64,000 nt of DNA. Origin: an uncultured Tateyamaria sp. (GTDB lineage: Bacteria; Pseudomonadota; Alphaproteobacteria; Rhodobacterales; Rhodobacteraceae). This document shows positions 26,370-35,323 of the stretch, one piece after another. Both the position numbers and the translations under genes were made by a program. The stretch is taken from contig CANMVD010000001.1 in assembly GCA_947501275.1 (NCBI GenBank), positions 992,001 through 1,056,000 of the forward strand, given 5' to 3'. Below the pieces are notes generated by a model. That model made no database searches, was not told the DNA's origin, and saw only the letters and a list, made by a program, of their open reading frames with translations. Each line of letters opens with the position of its first letter. The stretch's first letter is position 1.

Positions 26370-27587
26370 GTGAGCCGAACAGATGCGGGTCGTTGCCGTC
26401 GAACATCGCACCGACCGTGCGGAAGACAGACAGGGCCTCTGCCAGTTCACGTGTCGATGTCACGCCAACCTTCTCATGCACGGCCTGGATCTGGTTGCGG
26501 ATCGTCTTTTCAGCACGCCCTTGCGCTTCTGCAATCTGCGCGGGCGATTGGCCGGCGACCAATGCGATGCATACGTCGGCCTCTCGATTGGTCAATCGAA
26601 AGACCTCCTGCAACAGCCCGGCATTGACGGCCGCTTCGCCGGATGATCCCACAAATACAGCATAAAGCTGACCCCCGTTCGAATACGTCCTTCTCACTCT
26701 TGATATCTGTGATCATCGAGGGGCTAAACGGTGTGATGCAAAGCGACACAGACCCGTCCTCCAAATCAACGCGGAGCCCGCGGGGTTCGCTGTCACGGTT
26801 GGCTTCGCGCAAGGCCGTTTGGAAGTCGTCGTTATCATGATCCTCGATCAGAGCGATCCGGTTCCTGGACGAGCACGCCAACAGCAACCCGCGATCAATT
26901 AGCCTTTGCCCCGCCGCGTTGGCCATCTGCAACACACCGCCCGCGTCGATGATGATCAGTGGCAGCGCAATTGCGTCAAGGAACCCCTTGTAGGTTTCGG
27001 CCACTTCCTTGGCCATATAATGCGCCCGTGCAATGCGTGCACCGCGCACGATGTGGGGGGAAGGCAATCGCACGAGCTTGGTAAGCCCGTCATAGTCAGG
27101 CACAGGATCCGCATGTTCGAACTCAAAGAAATTGAGCGTGGCGTGGCGGCTGCCGCTGACTGCAAAAAACGAGTCCGGTCCAATGGAAACCGCCCAGTTG
27201 CTTTAAGCCACGATTGTAAACAGCGGAATTCCGCAACTCTTCGTCTGTCATGTTATTTCGAGAAACGCGCGGTGCGCCCGGGATCAGTTTTTCGTTGACC
27301 GTAAGCTTTCAAAAAGACTCGGTGACGTCATCAGGAGCACTGTAACGTCCTTCGTCTGTAGAGGTTTCATAGATGTTATGCATTGGCTGCTCGACAAAGT
27401 TCCCCGGATTGTAGACTCCCAACATTTTTGGTCCGTCAAAAGTAGCGCAAAAACTCATGAAACCGGGAAAGAGGTCGTGAATTCGACTCTGAAAGCTGGA
27501 CCATTGCTGCTGCTCCAGCGCGCTGTCATAGACCAGTCCGATCAGGTCGCTTAGTTCCTGATAATTGAGCTCATCGTCGACTTGCAT
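26350..27587 (-). pseudogene. LuxR-family transcriptional regulator, broken by one stop and two frameshifts
   Basis: Three consecutive minus-strand frames together spell one protein of about 410 residues. The N-terminal part (from the ATG at 27587, with GGGAGAG upstream: LNYQELSDLIGLVYDSALEQ) meets a TGA at 27309-27311 but the same frame continues as KLTVNEKLIPGAP...MTDEELRNSAVYNRG. The middle part (HADPVPDYDGLTKL, then a PAS-like FLDAIALPLIIIDAGG) is in the next frame, the shift lying between about 27127 and 27203. The C-terminal LuxR helix-turn-helix (LTNREADVCIALVAG, AEKTIRNQIQAVHEKVGVTS) is in the third frame, with the shift best placed at the C5 run at 26672-26676. Full function is unlikely unless the lesions are sequencing errors. 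Confidence 0.85.
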
Positions 27588-28497
27588 AGTTCATACTCTC
27601 CCGTGTGTAGCAACTGGGGAACTCTCTGATTTGTATACAAGTGGGCGGTTGCCGCATTTGGAGAATGAAAAGCTGGAAGCAGGCACGCGAACCCGATCTT
27701 CGGAACGTGGCTATGACCGCTGAGCGTGGGTTCGGCCTGCCACACCTTTCGTTGTAGCAGCGAAAGGCCACTATACGGGCCGCAACCACAGCATTGAGGC
27801 GGTGTGGTCAACGGCAGGAACGGGTCGACTAACGTAGGGTAAGACGTCACCTACGAACGATGCTGCACTGTCTTTAAGGTCCGCAATGAGCCCAAAGTGT
27901 TTGATATTGCGGCTTGCATGAATGTCGGCTTCGTCAGTGCTTAGAAGATGGATTTTCCGCGACGTACTCCAAAGGCTGCCATCCATGTGCGGTCGGCGAA
28001 CGACGGTAAAGTCCCGCGATGTGTGAGTTCACCGACTGACGGATTTTGCACCCGCGGCGAATGTCTCCTCTGACGGGCCGCAGCGCAGCGACGGGAGAGC
28101 AGGATGAATGTCTCTTATGGGCCGTCCTCAGCGAGGACAAACAGACATGGCATTAGGATGCTGCGATACCACCGAGGTCTGCAGTGAATCCGATGCAGAC
28201 GCAGTCAAATATGCTGAACATCTATGAACGGTGGAGTTGTTCTTCGAGAGCACAGTTTTGAGTAATCTTCCTCTGCGTAGATAGCCGCCGTTCTCGCCCG
28301 GAGGCGTGGCAACTTGGTACACAATAGATGGCAGACACAGGTCAGAAAAAAGCTTAAGCCGCGTCAAACCCAGCAATTTCTGAAATCCATTAAACAGTTG
28401 CCGGATGTTGGGAACAGGAGCAGAGTTAGCTAGAAGCCGTTTCTCATTTTGGCCAGGTAAAACCACTAGTCGTAGCTATAGATCAGGAGGTTAGCTT
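27588..28497. other. 910-base stretch without a convincing gene, containing a dispersed repeat
   Basis: No frame here has both a start with a ribosome site and a protein-like sequence. It holds the left copy of a 123-base direct repeat (28011-28133), a 16-base match (27919-27934) to 38962-38977, and a GTG preceded by AGGAGG (28485-28490) that starts the next gene. The promoter of the CHAT gene should lie in the last 150 bases. Confidence 0.6.
28011..28133. repeat. left copy of a 123-base imperfect direct repeat flanking the CHAT/CHASE2 pair
   Basis: Aligned without gaps to 33982-34104 it matches at about 80 of 123 positions; conserved blocks include TGTGAGTTC, ATTTTGCA-like, GACGGGCCGCA and a shared 16-mer TGGGCCGTCCTCAGCG at the right end. 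Similarity fades over the next 60 bases, but ATGCTGC follows at the same distance in both copies. The copies are 5,971 bases apart. Whether this is a dispersed roseobacter repeat or the trace of an insertion event is not known. Confidence 0.7.
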
Positions 28498-31299
28498 GTG
28501 GTTCTTTTTCGAACTACCATCCGAATTATCCTCCTCGCCGCAATTGGGTCAACGTTTTCTCCTCTGGAGGCTAGATCGCAGGACGCCGATATGTCCAGCA
28601 TCGCCGCCATTTTGGCACGAATGATGTGCACCGATCCAAGCGAACCTGAATTCTGGGATCTTGCAACCGCGGGCGATGCCGTGAGGCTTTCGACCCAGTC
28701 CCGAGCATCACAACTCGTGTTCGGCAATGCCATACTAGCCTACTCTGCAGCGGAGCTGGGCTCAAAAGACGCCGAAGCCGTTGCTCTCAATAGAATTTCT
28801 GAGCATGTTTTTAGCGCACCGGCTCCAGATGGAGCCTGGTACCAAGTTGCGTGGTATGCTGGTCTTTGCGGGGGCATCCGGAACGTAGCTCTGTTTGCGG
28901 AGATGGGATTACCGGACGAACGAGTTTCACAACAAATTGCTGAAGTTTGGGAAGTTTTTCGAAGATCGAACCTGAATGACGTTTTGGCCGCGCCACTGGT
29001 ACGGCGCGCGCTTGAAGGTGCGCTCTACCATCCGCAGCCAGAGCTATACGAGCCCTTTGTCGAAACAGCTCTGCGTCTGCTAGACAGCCCAGTCTTGGAT
29101 CCGCACAGCAAAACTGGTTTGGCCGGGCTGATCTATCGTTTGGCTGTTCAAACAGATGATTTGGATCTTATGGCCACGCTGGCTCGGCGCTTTGATGCAA
29201 CCAGCGCTCCAGCTGACGCGCGCGCATCTTTTGTTGCGATGGTACTTGTTGCGGACTCACACAAATGGATCGGAGCGGTACCGCAAGACTTGCCTGACTT
29301 TGATTGGGTGCGGCGTGTTGTTGGTGATACAATGACAATCGAGCCGGAGATCGAGGCAACCCGTCTTCCAGACTATTGGCGCGACGAACTGGGCGTTATT
29401 GTTGATATCGCCCTGCAGGTCTTGAGCTGGGAAGGCATTGTCGGAGCGGAACAAGGAAAGCTCATCGACTCTGATCAGGAGTCGGCATCGCTCCGGTTGC
29501 TGGCGACAAAACTGCATGATGCAGGCCCGGTACTAAGACAGTCCTCATATTTGACGTATTCTGAACCCGCGACGATCACACTGAATTTCGCGAGGGCCAG
29601 AGAGGTGCAGCAACACTTTTTTCTAAAGAACGAAATCCGTCGCGCAGTGTTCAAGGGGGTCGACTGGAAAAGTCCAACCTTGGGAAACATTCGAAAAATT
29701 GACGAGCTTGGAACGTCATATTACCGCGAAACATCAGGGACGGATTGGCGCCAAACGATGCAGCTTGGCGGCCTTAAGTCCGCAAACGCGATTGCCGCGC
29801 TAGGCTTTGGTGGCGTCTATGGCGACAGGGACGGCTCTCTATTGAACATCGCGCTGCGGGAATTGCAGCGTGCGCAGCGGGACACGTCCGGGCTTGAGAC
29901 CAGACGTCGATTGGCCAGCAAAGTCGAACATCGCGGCGACGGCGCCTACTTCAAGCCGGACCAGTTTTTTGAGGCGCAAATGGAGCCGGAGACGCTCCTT
30001 AGGCGGTTGCTTCAGAACGAGCCAGGCCCGGACGCGACGTTGCAGGAGGTACAGCGCCATGTCTACGGGATCGATGCTGTCTCTCGCATGATGGGGCGGC
30101 GCCCGATGCCGATGATTGAACAAGAATACGGGGCCGCGGGGGGAGAATTGCTTGACCTTCTGTTTCCGGACTTGCCTGACATTGCGGACGTGCAGGAAAC
30201 TTTGGCAGAAGACGAAGTTGCACTGATCCTCTACCCTTCCGTTTTCGACACCATCCTGATCGCCATCAGACATGATCGCGCGCAAGGGTATTTGTCCGCT
30301 TTTTCGCGCAAGGACCTTCAAGACGCATCCGCACGGATCCGTAGATCGGTTGAGACCTTCGACCAGAACGATACCGCGCCCCCAATGGCGGAATTGCAGC
30401 GTATTTTTGATGCAACCATCCGGACGGCGGCACCGATCCTGGATGGGGCCACTCACATCCACTGGATCGGACAGGCGGAATACGGTGCAGTCTCACCTGT
30501 AATCCTGCATGATGGAGAGGGTTACGCGATCCAAACGCACAGCTTTTCATCCTACACTTCTGTGCGGGAAATTGTCGACCGAAGGAGCGTTGGGGCCGAG
30601 GATACCGACCTGAACGACTATGTCGGCATTGGCGCGATTAACATTGACGAAGAGACGCGGACGCACGGAGTTTCGCAAACGGGCGACCTGTTTTCAATGG
30701 GGGGCAGCGAGACGGACCTGCCTCCTCTAAATTACACATGGGGACTTCTCGATGAGATCGGTGCAGATCTGCAGGGAAGTTCGATCCTGCTCAGAGACGA
30801 AGATGCAACTAGGCGGAACATACTCGAAAACTTGCCCGGTGCCGACATCATTGTGTTTGCCACACATGGGCTCTTCGGAGCTGCAGGTAGCGTGTTTGAT
30901 GTGCCACGCTTACAGATTGCGCATGACCCGGACGACCCCAGCTACAACGGATGGTTGGAGACTGGCGCTATTCACGAGATGGATCTGAGTGACGCAAATT
31001 TAGTTTTCCTGATTGCCTGCAACACGGCTGTCGGGAACAGGTTTGGGGTTTACGAACCGTTCTCGGGACTTGTGCGTGCCTTCAAGACAGCGGGTGCGCA
31101 AAATGTCATCGCATCACATTGGTCTCTTGTCGAAGTATCCGCAGATGACATGTTGCCAAGCATCGTAGCGAATATCAAAGCTGGAAGCCGCCCCTCGAAT
31201 GCCTTGCGGTCCGAAATGCTGAAAGCCTTGGCGAGTGGAGATGTCGTCAAATCACATCCGGGATATTGGGGTGCATTGTCAGTTGTCGGCGGTCGGTGA
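28498..31299 (+). CDS. exported CHAT-domain (caspase-like) peptidase
   Basis: A 933-residue protein starting at GTG with a perfect AGGAGG seven bases upstream and an export signal (residues 1-27, hydrophobic IRIILLAAIG, then EARSQ). Residues of about 50-560 are mostly helical, like the TPR or HEAT-type repeats that usually precede CHAT domains. The C-terminal CHAT domain (about 600-933) has the caspase-type dyad: His790 in VFATHG and Cys841 in FLIACNTA, with IASHWSLVE and HPGYWGALSVVG following. CHAT peptidases are clan-CD cysteine proteases; most known ones act in the cytoplasm, so the signal peptide is notable. Base use is more AT-rich than the neighbours by eye. The 3' end overlaps the convergent CHASE2 gene by 21 bases. 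Confidence 0.82.
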   Translation: MVLFRTTIRIILLAAIGSTFSPLEARSQDADMSSIAAILARMMCTDPSEPEFWDLATAGDAVRLSTQSRASQLVFGNAILAYSAAELGSKDAEAVALNRISEHVFSAPAPDGAWYQVAWYAGLCGGIRNVALFAEMGLPDERVSQQIAEVWEVFRRSNLNDVLAAPLVRRALEGALYHPQPELYEPFVETALRLLDSPVLDPHSKTGLAGLIYRLAVQTDDLDLMATLARRFDATSAPADARASFVAMVLVADSHKWIGAVPQDLPDFDWVRRVVGDTMTIEPEIEATRLPDYWRDELGVIVDIALQVLSWEGIVGAEQGKLIDSDQESASLRLLATKLHDAGPVLRQSSYLTYSEPATITLNFARAREVQQHFFLKNEIRRAVFKGVDWKSPTLGNIRKIDELGTSYYRETSGTDWRQTMQLGGLKSANAIAALGFGGVYGDRDGSLLNIALRELQRAQRDTSGLETRRRLASKVEHRGDGAYFKPDQFFEAQMEPETLLRRLLQNEPGPDATLQEVQRHVYGIDAVSRMMGRRPMPMIEQEYGAAGGELLDLLFPDLPDIADVQETLAEDEVALILYPSVFDTILIAIRHDRAQGYLSAFSRKDLQDASARIRRSVETFDQNDTAPPMAELQRIFDATIRTAAPILDGATHIHWIGQAEYGAVSPVILHDGEGYAIQTHSFSSYTSVREIVDRRSVGAEDTDLNDYVGIGAINIDEETRTHGVSQTGDLFSMGGSETDLPPLNYTWGLLDEIGADLQGSSILLRDEDATRRNILENLPGADIIVFATHGLFGAAGSVFDVPRLQIAHDPDDPSYNGWLETGAIHEMDLSDANLVFLIACNTAVGNRFGVYEPFSGLVRAFKTAGAQNVIASHWSLVEVSADDMLPSIVANIKAGSRPSNALRSEMLKALASGDVVKSHPGYWGALSVVGGR

Positions 31300-33459
31300 G
31301 TCCGCAACAATGCATGTTGCAAGAACAGTGTCGCTCGCCCCAAAAAGAACCCCAAACTGAAGCGCGCGCCCGAGATCGATCATATCCTGGCTTTTGCTGA
31401 CTTTATTGAAAATTTCCGACAACGCTGCCCACCGATACCGTCCATCGTCGATGCCAGCCAGCCATGCATGTTGTGCAACCTCATGCGCGGGCAGGTCGGC
31501 AGGTGCGGTCGGCAATGGGCGAACGTCGAACGGAAATGCATATTGCAAGTCGGCAGCCTCGATCTTGAGCCAATAGTCACCCGGTTCAAGCTTCACATTC
31601 TGAAAAAGCGTCTGGGGCTTGGAGCTTCTCATGTCGGCAATCAGAGCCCCGTCAGCGGATTGGATGGCGATGTTGAACACGTCTATCGACACCGGCGCCC
31701 GAAAAGCCAAAGGCAGATCATAGGTTCCGACAGGCAAACTCTGCGCCTTACTGTTAGCAAATAAGGGAACCGACAGGACAGGATAATCTGGCAACGCCTG
31801 ACATGCATCATCGTTCATGCGGCGTCCCGGTCGACTACTGAGCCTGCGCGCCCAAACGACTCGGCTGAGGGTTTGTGCCAGCAGATTGACCTTTGCGGGC
31901 CGACCAACACAACCGGTCTTTTCATCGATCTCTGAGCCAATGCCACGACCAACCTTCGTTTCCTTTCCATTTTCGCCCAAGAGTGAAACGGTCAAGGCTT
32001 CACTTTCCATGAAAAGACACTCGTCAGGGGCCACTTCGTCATTCGGTCTGGCAAGAAACGCGTAAGCACCTGGCTTGCCGATTTCTACTATCCCATCGAA
32101 CGGATCAATCTGGGTAATGCGCAAGGTCTCTGCCTGTGCAGGCCGCTGCAGAGAAAGAGTTGCGAGGAGTGTGAGCCCAAGAGCGAGCCAACCGGTTTTA
32201 GCTCCCCCCCAAAGGAGGAGGCGGCTCAATACTGAGGAAATGATGAGAGCAAAGAGTGCCAATGCCATGCTTTCAATCACAAAATCGCGTACGAGCCAGG
32301 ATTCAAGACCAACCGCCGTCGCAGCAACGTAAGCGCCCAAGGACAAGACCGGCAAGCCAAGCAAGTATACAAGTACGTCTAAACCCATACGGAAATCGCG
32401 ATAGCCCACGACTTGAAGTACAATAAAGATGATGCTCGACCACAAAACCACAATGGACCGAATGTGCCAATCTTTCAAAGTAAGTGCACTCCGTTCGGTC
32501 GCCGACAGCATCGCATGCGCCAGAAGTACGGTTCCTGAAAGGATGTCACCGGAGGATGTTTGGTGGCTGTCGTAGAATGACTGGCCGTCAAGGGTAACAA
32601 TCCAGATATGTTCAGACAAGCTAGAGGCAACTTCAGGCGCTTCGAGCGCGTTTCCTGGCACACGAAGCAACTTGGCTTGGGCATCGCGCGATAGCGATCC
32701 TATAGGTCTCGAAACATCAACAGGGAGCAGACGGCCTGGGACAAGATCATAGCTCAAAACAGGCTGCGCTGTGTCAGCCGAGCCCGTTAATAAAGCTGCT
32801 CCCAAGAATGCCATATGTGGGACGATGTCTCCTTCAGATGTTTGAACGCCTTCGTAAAAGCGATCAGTGCTTTGGCCGACACCAACAAATTCGGGCGTCG
32901 CCCAAATGGCCCTTTGTGTCGCATGAAAGTCGGACAGGAGCTTGTCGGGGAGACCCTCCGGGCTGCGTGCGAAAGGAGTCATCTCTTGCGGAAGGACGAC
33001 TTTCGTGTGGCGTGCGCTTTCAATGCTTCTCAAAAGCGTTTTGTCACCGGGCTCTGCCCATGCGCCCTCTTTTTTCGCATCTAGCGGCAAGGCGACATCG
33101 ACAAACACGCCTGTGACCTGATGCGCATCAGCCTTGGAAATGACGTCTGCAACACAGGAAAGGTCAGTGCGGACAGGCGTCTGACATCGTAGACTGTCCA
33201 ATTCGATGATTGCGATGCCAGCGTACTCTGAAAGAGTCCTCTTTGCGGTAGGTGGACCGAAGATAATCTGAGATGCACTTTGAAACGTGTTAAAAATTGC
33301 AACGCCAGGGAGGGCGCCAAAGAAGTACATTGCACTCACAAGCATTAAGATGATCATAGCGATCAATCTTTTGAGTTTACCCTTACTTACGCTCAATGCC
33401 GCCTCCGAACACGCATGCCCCAATTCTAAGAGGACAGTGTCCACATAACCAAGGAACAT
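31279..33459 (-). CDS. CHASE2-domain membrane protein with exported C-terminal domain
   Basis: A 726-residue protein. One helix (about 32-50) precedes an extracytoplasmic CHASE2-like sensor (55-330; IAIIELDS, GVFVDVALPLDA, IWIVTLDG, and SSGDILSGTVLLAHAM near the end). Three helices (335-353, 358-382, 393-416), the usual CHASE2 tail, lead to a fourth (423-440) ending QRPAQA, like an internal signal. By this topology the last 280 residues, beta-rich with several Cys and ending in a helical part, face the periplasm. There is no kinase, cyclase or peptidase domain, which CHASE2 proteins normally carry. The ATG at 33459 has only a weak ribosome site. Pairs tail to tail with the CHAT gene. Confidence 0.75.
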   Translation of the reverse strand: MFLGYVDTVLLELGHACSEAALSVSKGKLKRLIAMIILMLVSAMYFFGALPGVAIFNTFQSASQIIFGPPTAKRTLSEYAGIAIIELDSLRCQTPVRTDLSCVADVISKADAHQVTGVFVDVALPLDAKKEGAWAEPGDKTLLRSIESARHTKVVLPQEMTPFARSPEGLPDKLLSDFHATQRAIWATPEFVGVGQSTDRFYEGVQTSEGDIVPHMAFLGAALLTGSADTAQPVLSYDLVPGRLLPVDVSRPIGSLSRDAQAKLLRVPGNALEAPEVASSLSEHIWIVTLDGQSFYDSHQTSSGDILSGTVLLAHAMLSATERSALTLKDWHIRSIVVLWSSIIFIVLQVVGYRDFRMGLDVLVYLLGLPVLSLGAYVAATAVGLESWLVRDFVIESMALALFALIISSVLSRLLLWGGAKTGWLALGLTLLATLSLQRPAQAETLRITQIDPFDGIVEIGKPGAYAFLARPNDEVAPDECLFMESEALTVSLLGENGKETKVGRGIGSEIDEKTGCVGRPAKVNLLAQTLSRVVWARRLSSRPGRRMNDDACQALPDYPVLSVPLFANSKAQSLPVGTYDLPLAFRAPVSIDVFNIAIQSADGALIADMRSSKPQTLFQNVKLEPGDYWLKIEAADLQYAFPFDVRPLPTAPADLPAHEVAQHAWLAGIDDGRYRWAALSEIFNKVSKSQDMIDLGRALQFGVLFGASDTVLATCIVADSPTADN

Positions 33460-33576
33460 CTTCTAACTTCGACAGACCTAACTGTCATAAGAGACCTTCG
33501 CAGGCGCTTTCGGAAAGGTCGCATGGAACCGATTGGACGGTAAGATTGGATGCTCGCTGACTGATGGAGGAAAAGT

Positions 33577-33753
33577 ATGCTACGCGAACGAACAAATTTT
33601 GCGGGATATGCACCAAAGTCGCTTTCGGTTTCAGTGTCGCGCCATCTCAAGATCGAATTAAAATGCGGCACAACGCCGTGTCATGCCGTACACACGAGCA
33701 GCATTATTATGACCGGATTGAAGATGCGCGTTGCGCAACAGCAAGTAGCCTGA
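33577..33753 (+). CDS. possible short ORF, perhaps the first part of a frameshifted gene
   Basis: 58 residues from an ATG with GGAGG six bases upstream. The N-terminus (MLRERTNFAGYAPKSLSVSV) is not a signal peptide and no family is seen. The frame stops at 33753, but the next frame continues from 33749 with a Cys-containing, protein-like sequence (SVSVGAVGSGYGECSFSD, then ETCRYRKI), so this could be the 5' half of a gene broken by a frameshift. Equally it may be chance. Confidence 0.25.
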   Translation: MLRERTNFAGYAPKSLSVSVSRHLKIELKCGTTPCHAVHTSSIIMTGLKMRVAQQQVA

Positions 33754-33981
33754 TGCTAACGCGAAGATTTTCTGCATCAGCAAGGTATCAAACACCAAGG
33801 TCGGCAGTGTCAGCGTCGGAGCTGTCGGTTCAGGCTACGGCGAATGTTCGTTCTCGGATCGGGGCGAGTGTGCCACTTTGAATTACTGGAATCGCGAAAC
33901 TTGCCGTTACCGCAAGATTCCGGTGCTGCGAGGCCCCAGATCTAGGGAGAAGAATTGCTGCAACAGCGCAATGTCGGCTAG

Positions 33982-34104
33982 GTCCCGCAGACTGTGAGTT
34001 CGCTTGCACTGAGGTTTTGCAGTTGCAGCGAATGGCTGGTTCGACGGGCCGCACTGCAGCATTCAGGAAGACGATCGAGTGACCGGTGTGGGCCGTCCTC
34101 AGCG
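33982..34104. repeat. right copy of the 123-base imperfect direct repeat
   Basis: Partner of 28011-28133; about 65% identical without gaps, with an identical 16-mer at its right end. It lies 520 bases beyond the start of the CHASE2 gene, so the two copies enclose the CHAT gene, the CHASE2 gene and little else. Confidence 0.7.
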
Positions 34105-34297
34105 CCGCGATCTGGGCCCTCCAAAGAAATGCTGCATTCGGTCTAATGGCGGCAGAGAGCCCAAACTCCCCAATTCTGCGTTTCGCAAGAAGGTCTGCTT
34201 TCTCAGAATTGAGCATATGCGGCACGAGAAACGTACCGGGCATGTTGCCATGCCCGGTGATCATTTCAGTCAGTAATCTTAGTCTGTGGCGATCAGA

Positions 34298-35200
34298 TCA
34301 GAATGGTGCGAAGCCGTCAGATGTGGCAGACGGCACTGACCAGCGATCTCGCGCGTCAATCTTTGTTGGGTCAGCGCTCGGTGCTGGTATCTGTCCGTTC
34401 TCACCGTAGAGCCACAGCACGAAATTCGATCTCTGGCCTTCGGTGATAGGTTCAGACGCATGTGGCACCCTGCCATGGTGGATCAACGCTGTTCCCGGTT
34501 CAAACCTCAGCTTTTCAACGCGGCGGGTTGCGGGGTCGATGAAGCTGACGGCAGAGCCGGAGAAATCTTCACCCGGCAGGTTGAGGTTGATGTTCAATGT
34601 CACCGATGAAGCGTCGGAATGGGGGCGCAGCGATGTGTCTTTGCCAGCTTGCCATTGGATCGAAAATCCGAAGGTTTGCGTGTCGTATCCCGTCACATCC
34701 GGGAACAAGAGCCGCGAGATTGGGCGCATGTAGGTGTCCATCAGTCCGCGGTAGAAGGACTGAAACGCAGGTGCGCCAAGGTGCCCCTTGGAGCGGGGAT
34801 CAAGCATCGCGCCGCCTCGGTTTAACGAAATCCCGTAAGGCGGGCGCAAGGGAATGCCAGCGTCTGCAATGCTGTCCATGTAGCTGCGCAGAACGCGCAA
34901 GCGGTCAGGATCAAAGAATTGAGTTTTGTAGACGCCAGGAAACACCTCTTCCCAAAGATTCTGAACGTCGGTTTCTTTTGTCGGATCTTCCCACGCTGCT
35001 TCAACGGCGTCGCGTAGGCGCGGGTCATAGAGGCTTTTGTCCAAGGCAGGGTTTTGGCCATCTTCCCATGCGGTCCATGCGTCTTGGAACAGCGTATCGT
35101 TTTGCTGCCAGAACTGTTGAACGGCAGGGGCCCGCTGCAACATTGCATCGCGTGTGGGTCGTTCGATAGTGCGGGCGCGTTCTAGGGCGGTTTGTGTCAT
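34298..35200 (-). CDS. 2-oxoglutarate/Fe(II)-dependent oxygenase family protein
   Basis: A 300-residue protein with a double-stranded beta-helix core. The iron facial triad is visible as RPHSDAS (His194, Asp196) and a distal His in VPHASEP (His247), with Arg257 placed to bind the 2-oxoglutarate carboxylate. Residues of about 1-120 are mostly helical. The substrate is unknown. ATG at 35200, with GGAGC upstream, is preferred over one four codons earlier. It lies downstream of a LysR gene on the same strand; a palindrome with an ATATTGTATA core sits about 100 bases before the start. Confidence 0.8.
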   Translation of the reverse strand: MTQTALERARTIERPTRDAMLQRAPAVQQFWQQNDTLFQDAWTAWEDGQNPALDKSLYDPRLRDAVEAAWEDPTKETDVQNLWEEVFPGVYKTQFFDPDRLRVLRSYMDSIADAGIPLRPPYGISLNRGGAMLDPRSKGHLGAPAFQSFYRGLMDTYMRPISRLLFPDVTGYDTQTFGFSIQWQAGKDTSLRPHSDASSVTLNINLNLPGEDFSGSAVSFIDPATRRVEKLRFEPGTALIHHGRVPHASEPITEGQRSNFVLWLYGENGQIPAPSADPTKIDARDRWSVPSATSDGFAPF

Positions 35201-35294
35201 GATATGCTCCAACTGTCATAAGTGTTTGGGTCGGTTGAGTGCATATCTATTGGGCTGTCGATCGCATATAAATGCCGCTTTTGGATAACAGAAT

Positions 35295-35311
35295 TTATAT
35301 ATTGTATATAA
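35295..35311. promoter_or_regulatory. palindromic candidate operator TTATATA-TTG-TATATAA
   Basis: Perfect seven-base arms around three bases, about 95 bases before the oxygenase gene's start. Its core ATATTGTATA (35299-35308) recurs at 36231-36240, which covers the LysR start codon and lies 90 bases before the CmcJ-like gene. Shared AT-rich dyads at both target genes and at the regulator's own start fit a LysR-type binding site (T-N11-A). Confidence 0.45.
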
Positions 35312-35323
35312 TGAGCTGGCTTA

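Larger units (their letters stand above)
33460..34297. other. 840-base stretch with repeat and possible gene remnants
   Basis: Holds the right copy of the 123-base repeat (33982-34104), a short ORF with a good ribosome site (33577-33753) and, in the next frame, an open stretch without a start (33749-33997) whose translation is Cys-rich and looks protein-like. The rest shows no convincing frame. It is probably decayed DNA between the CHASE2 gene and the oxygenase gene. Confidence 0.55.
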
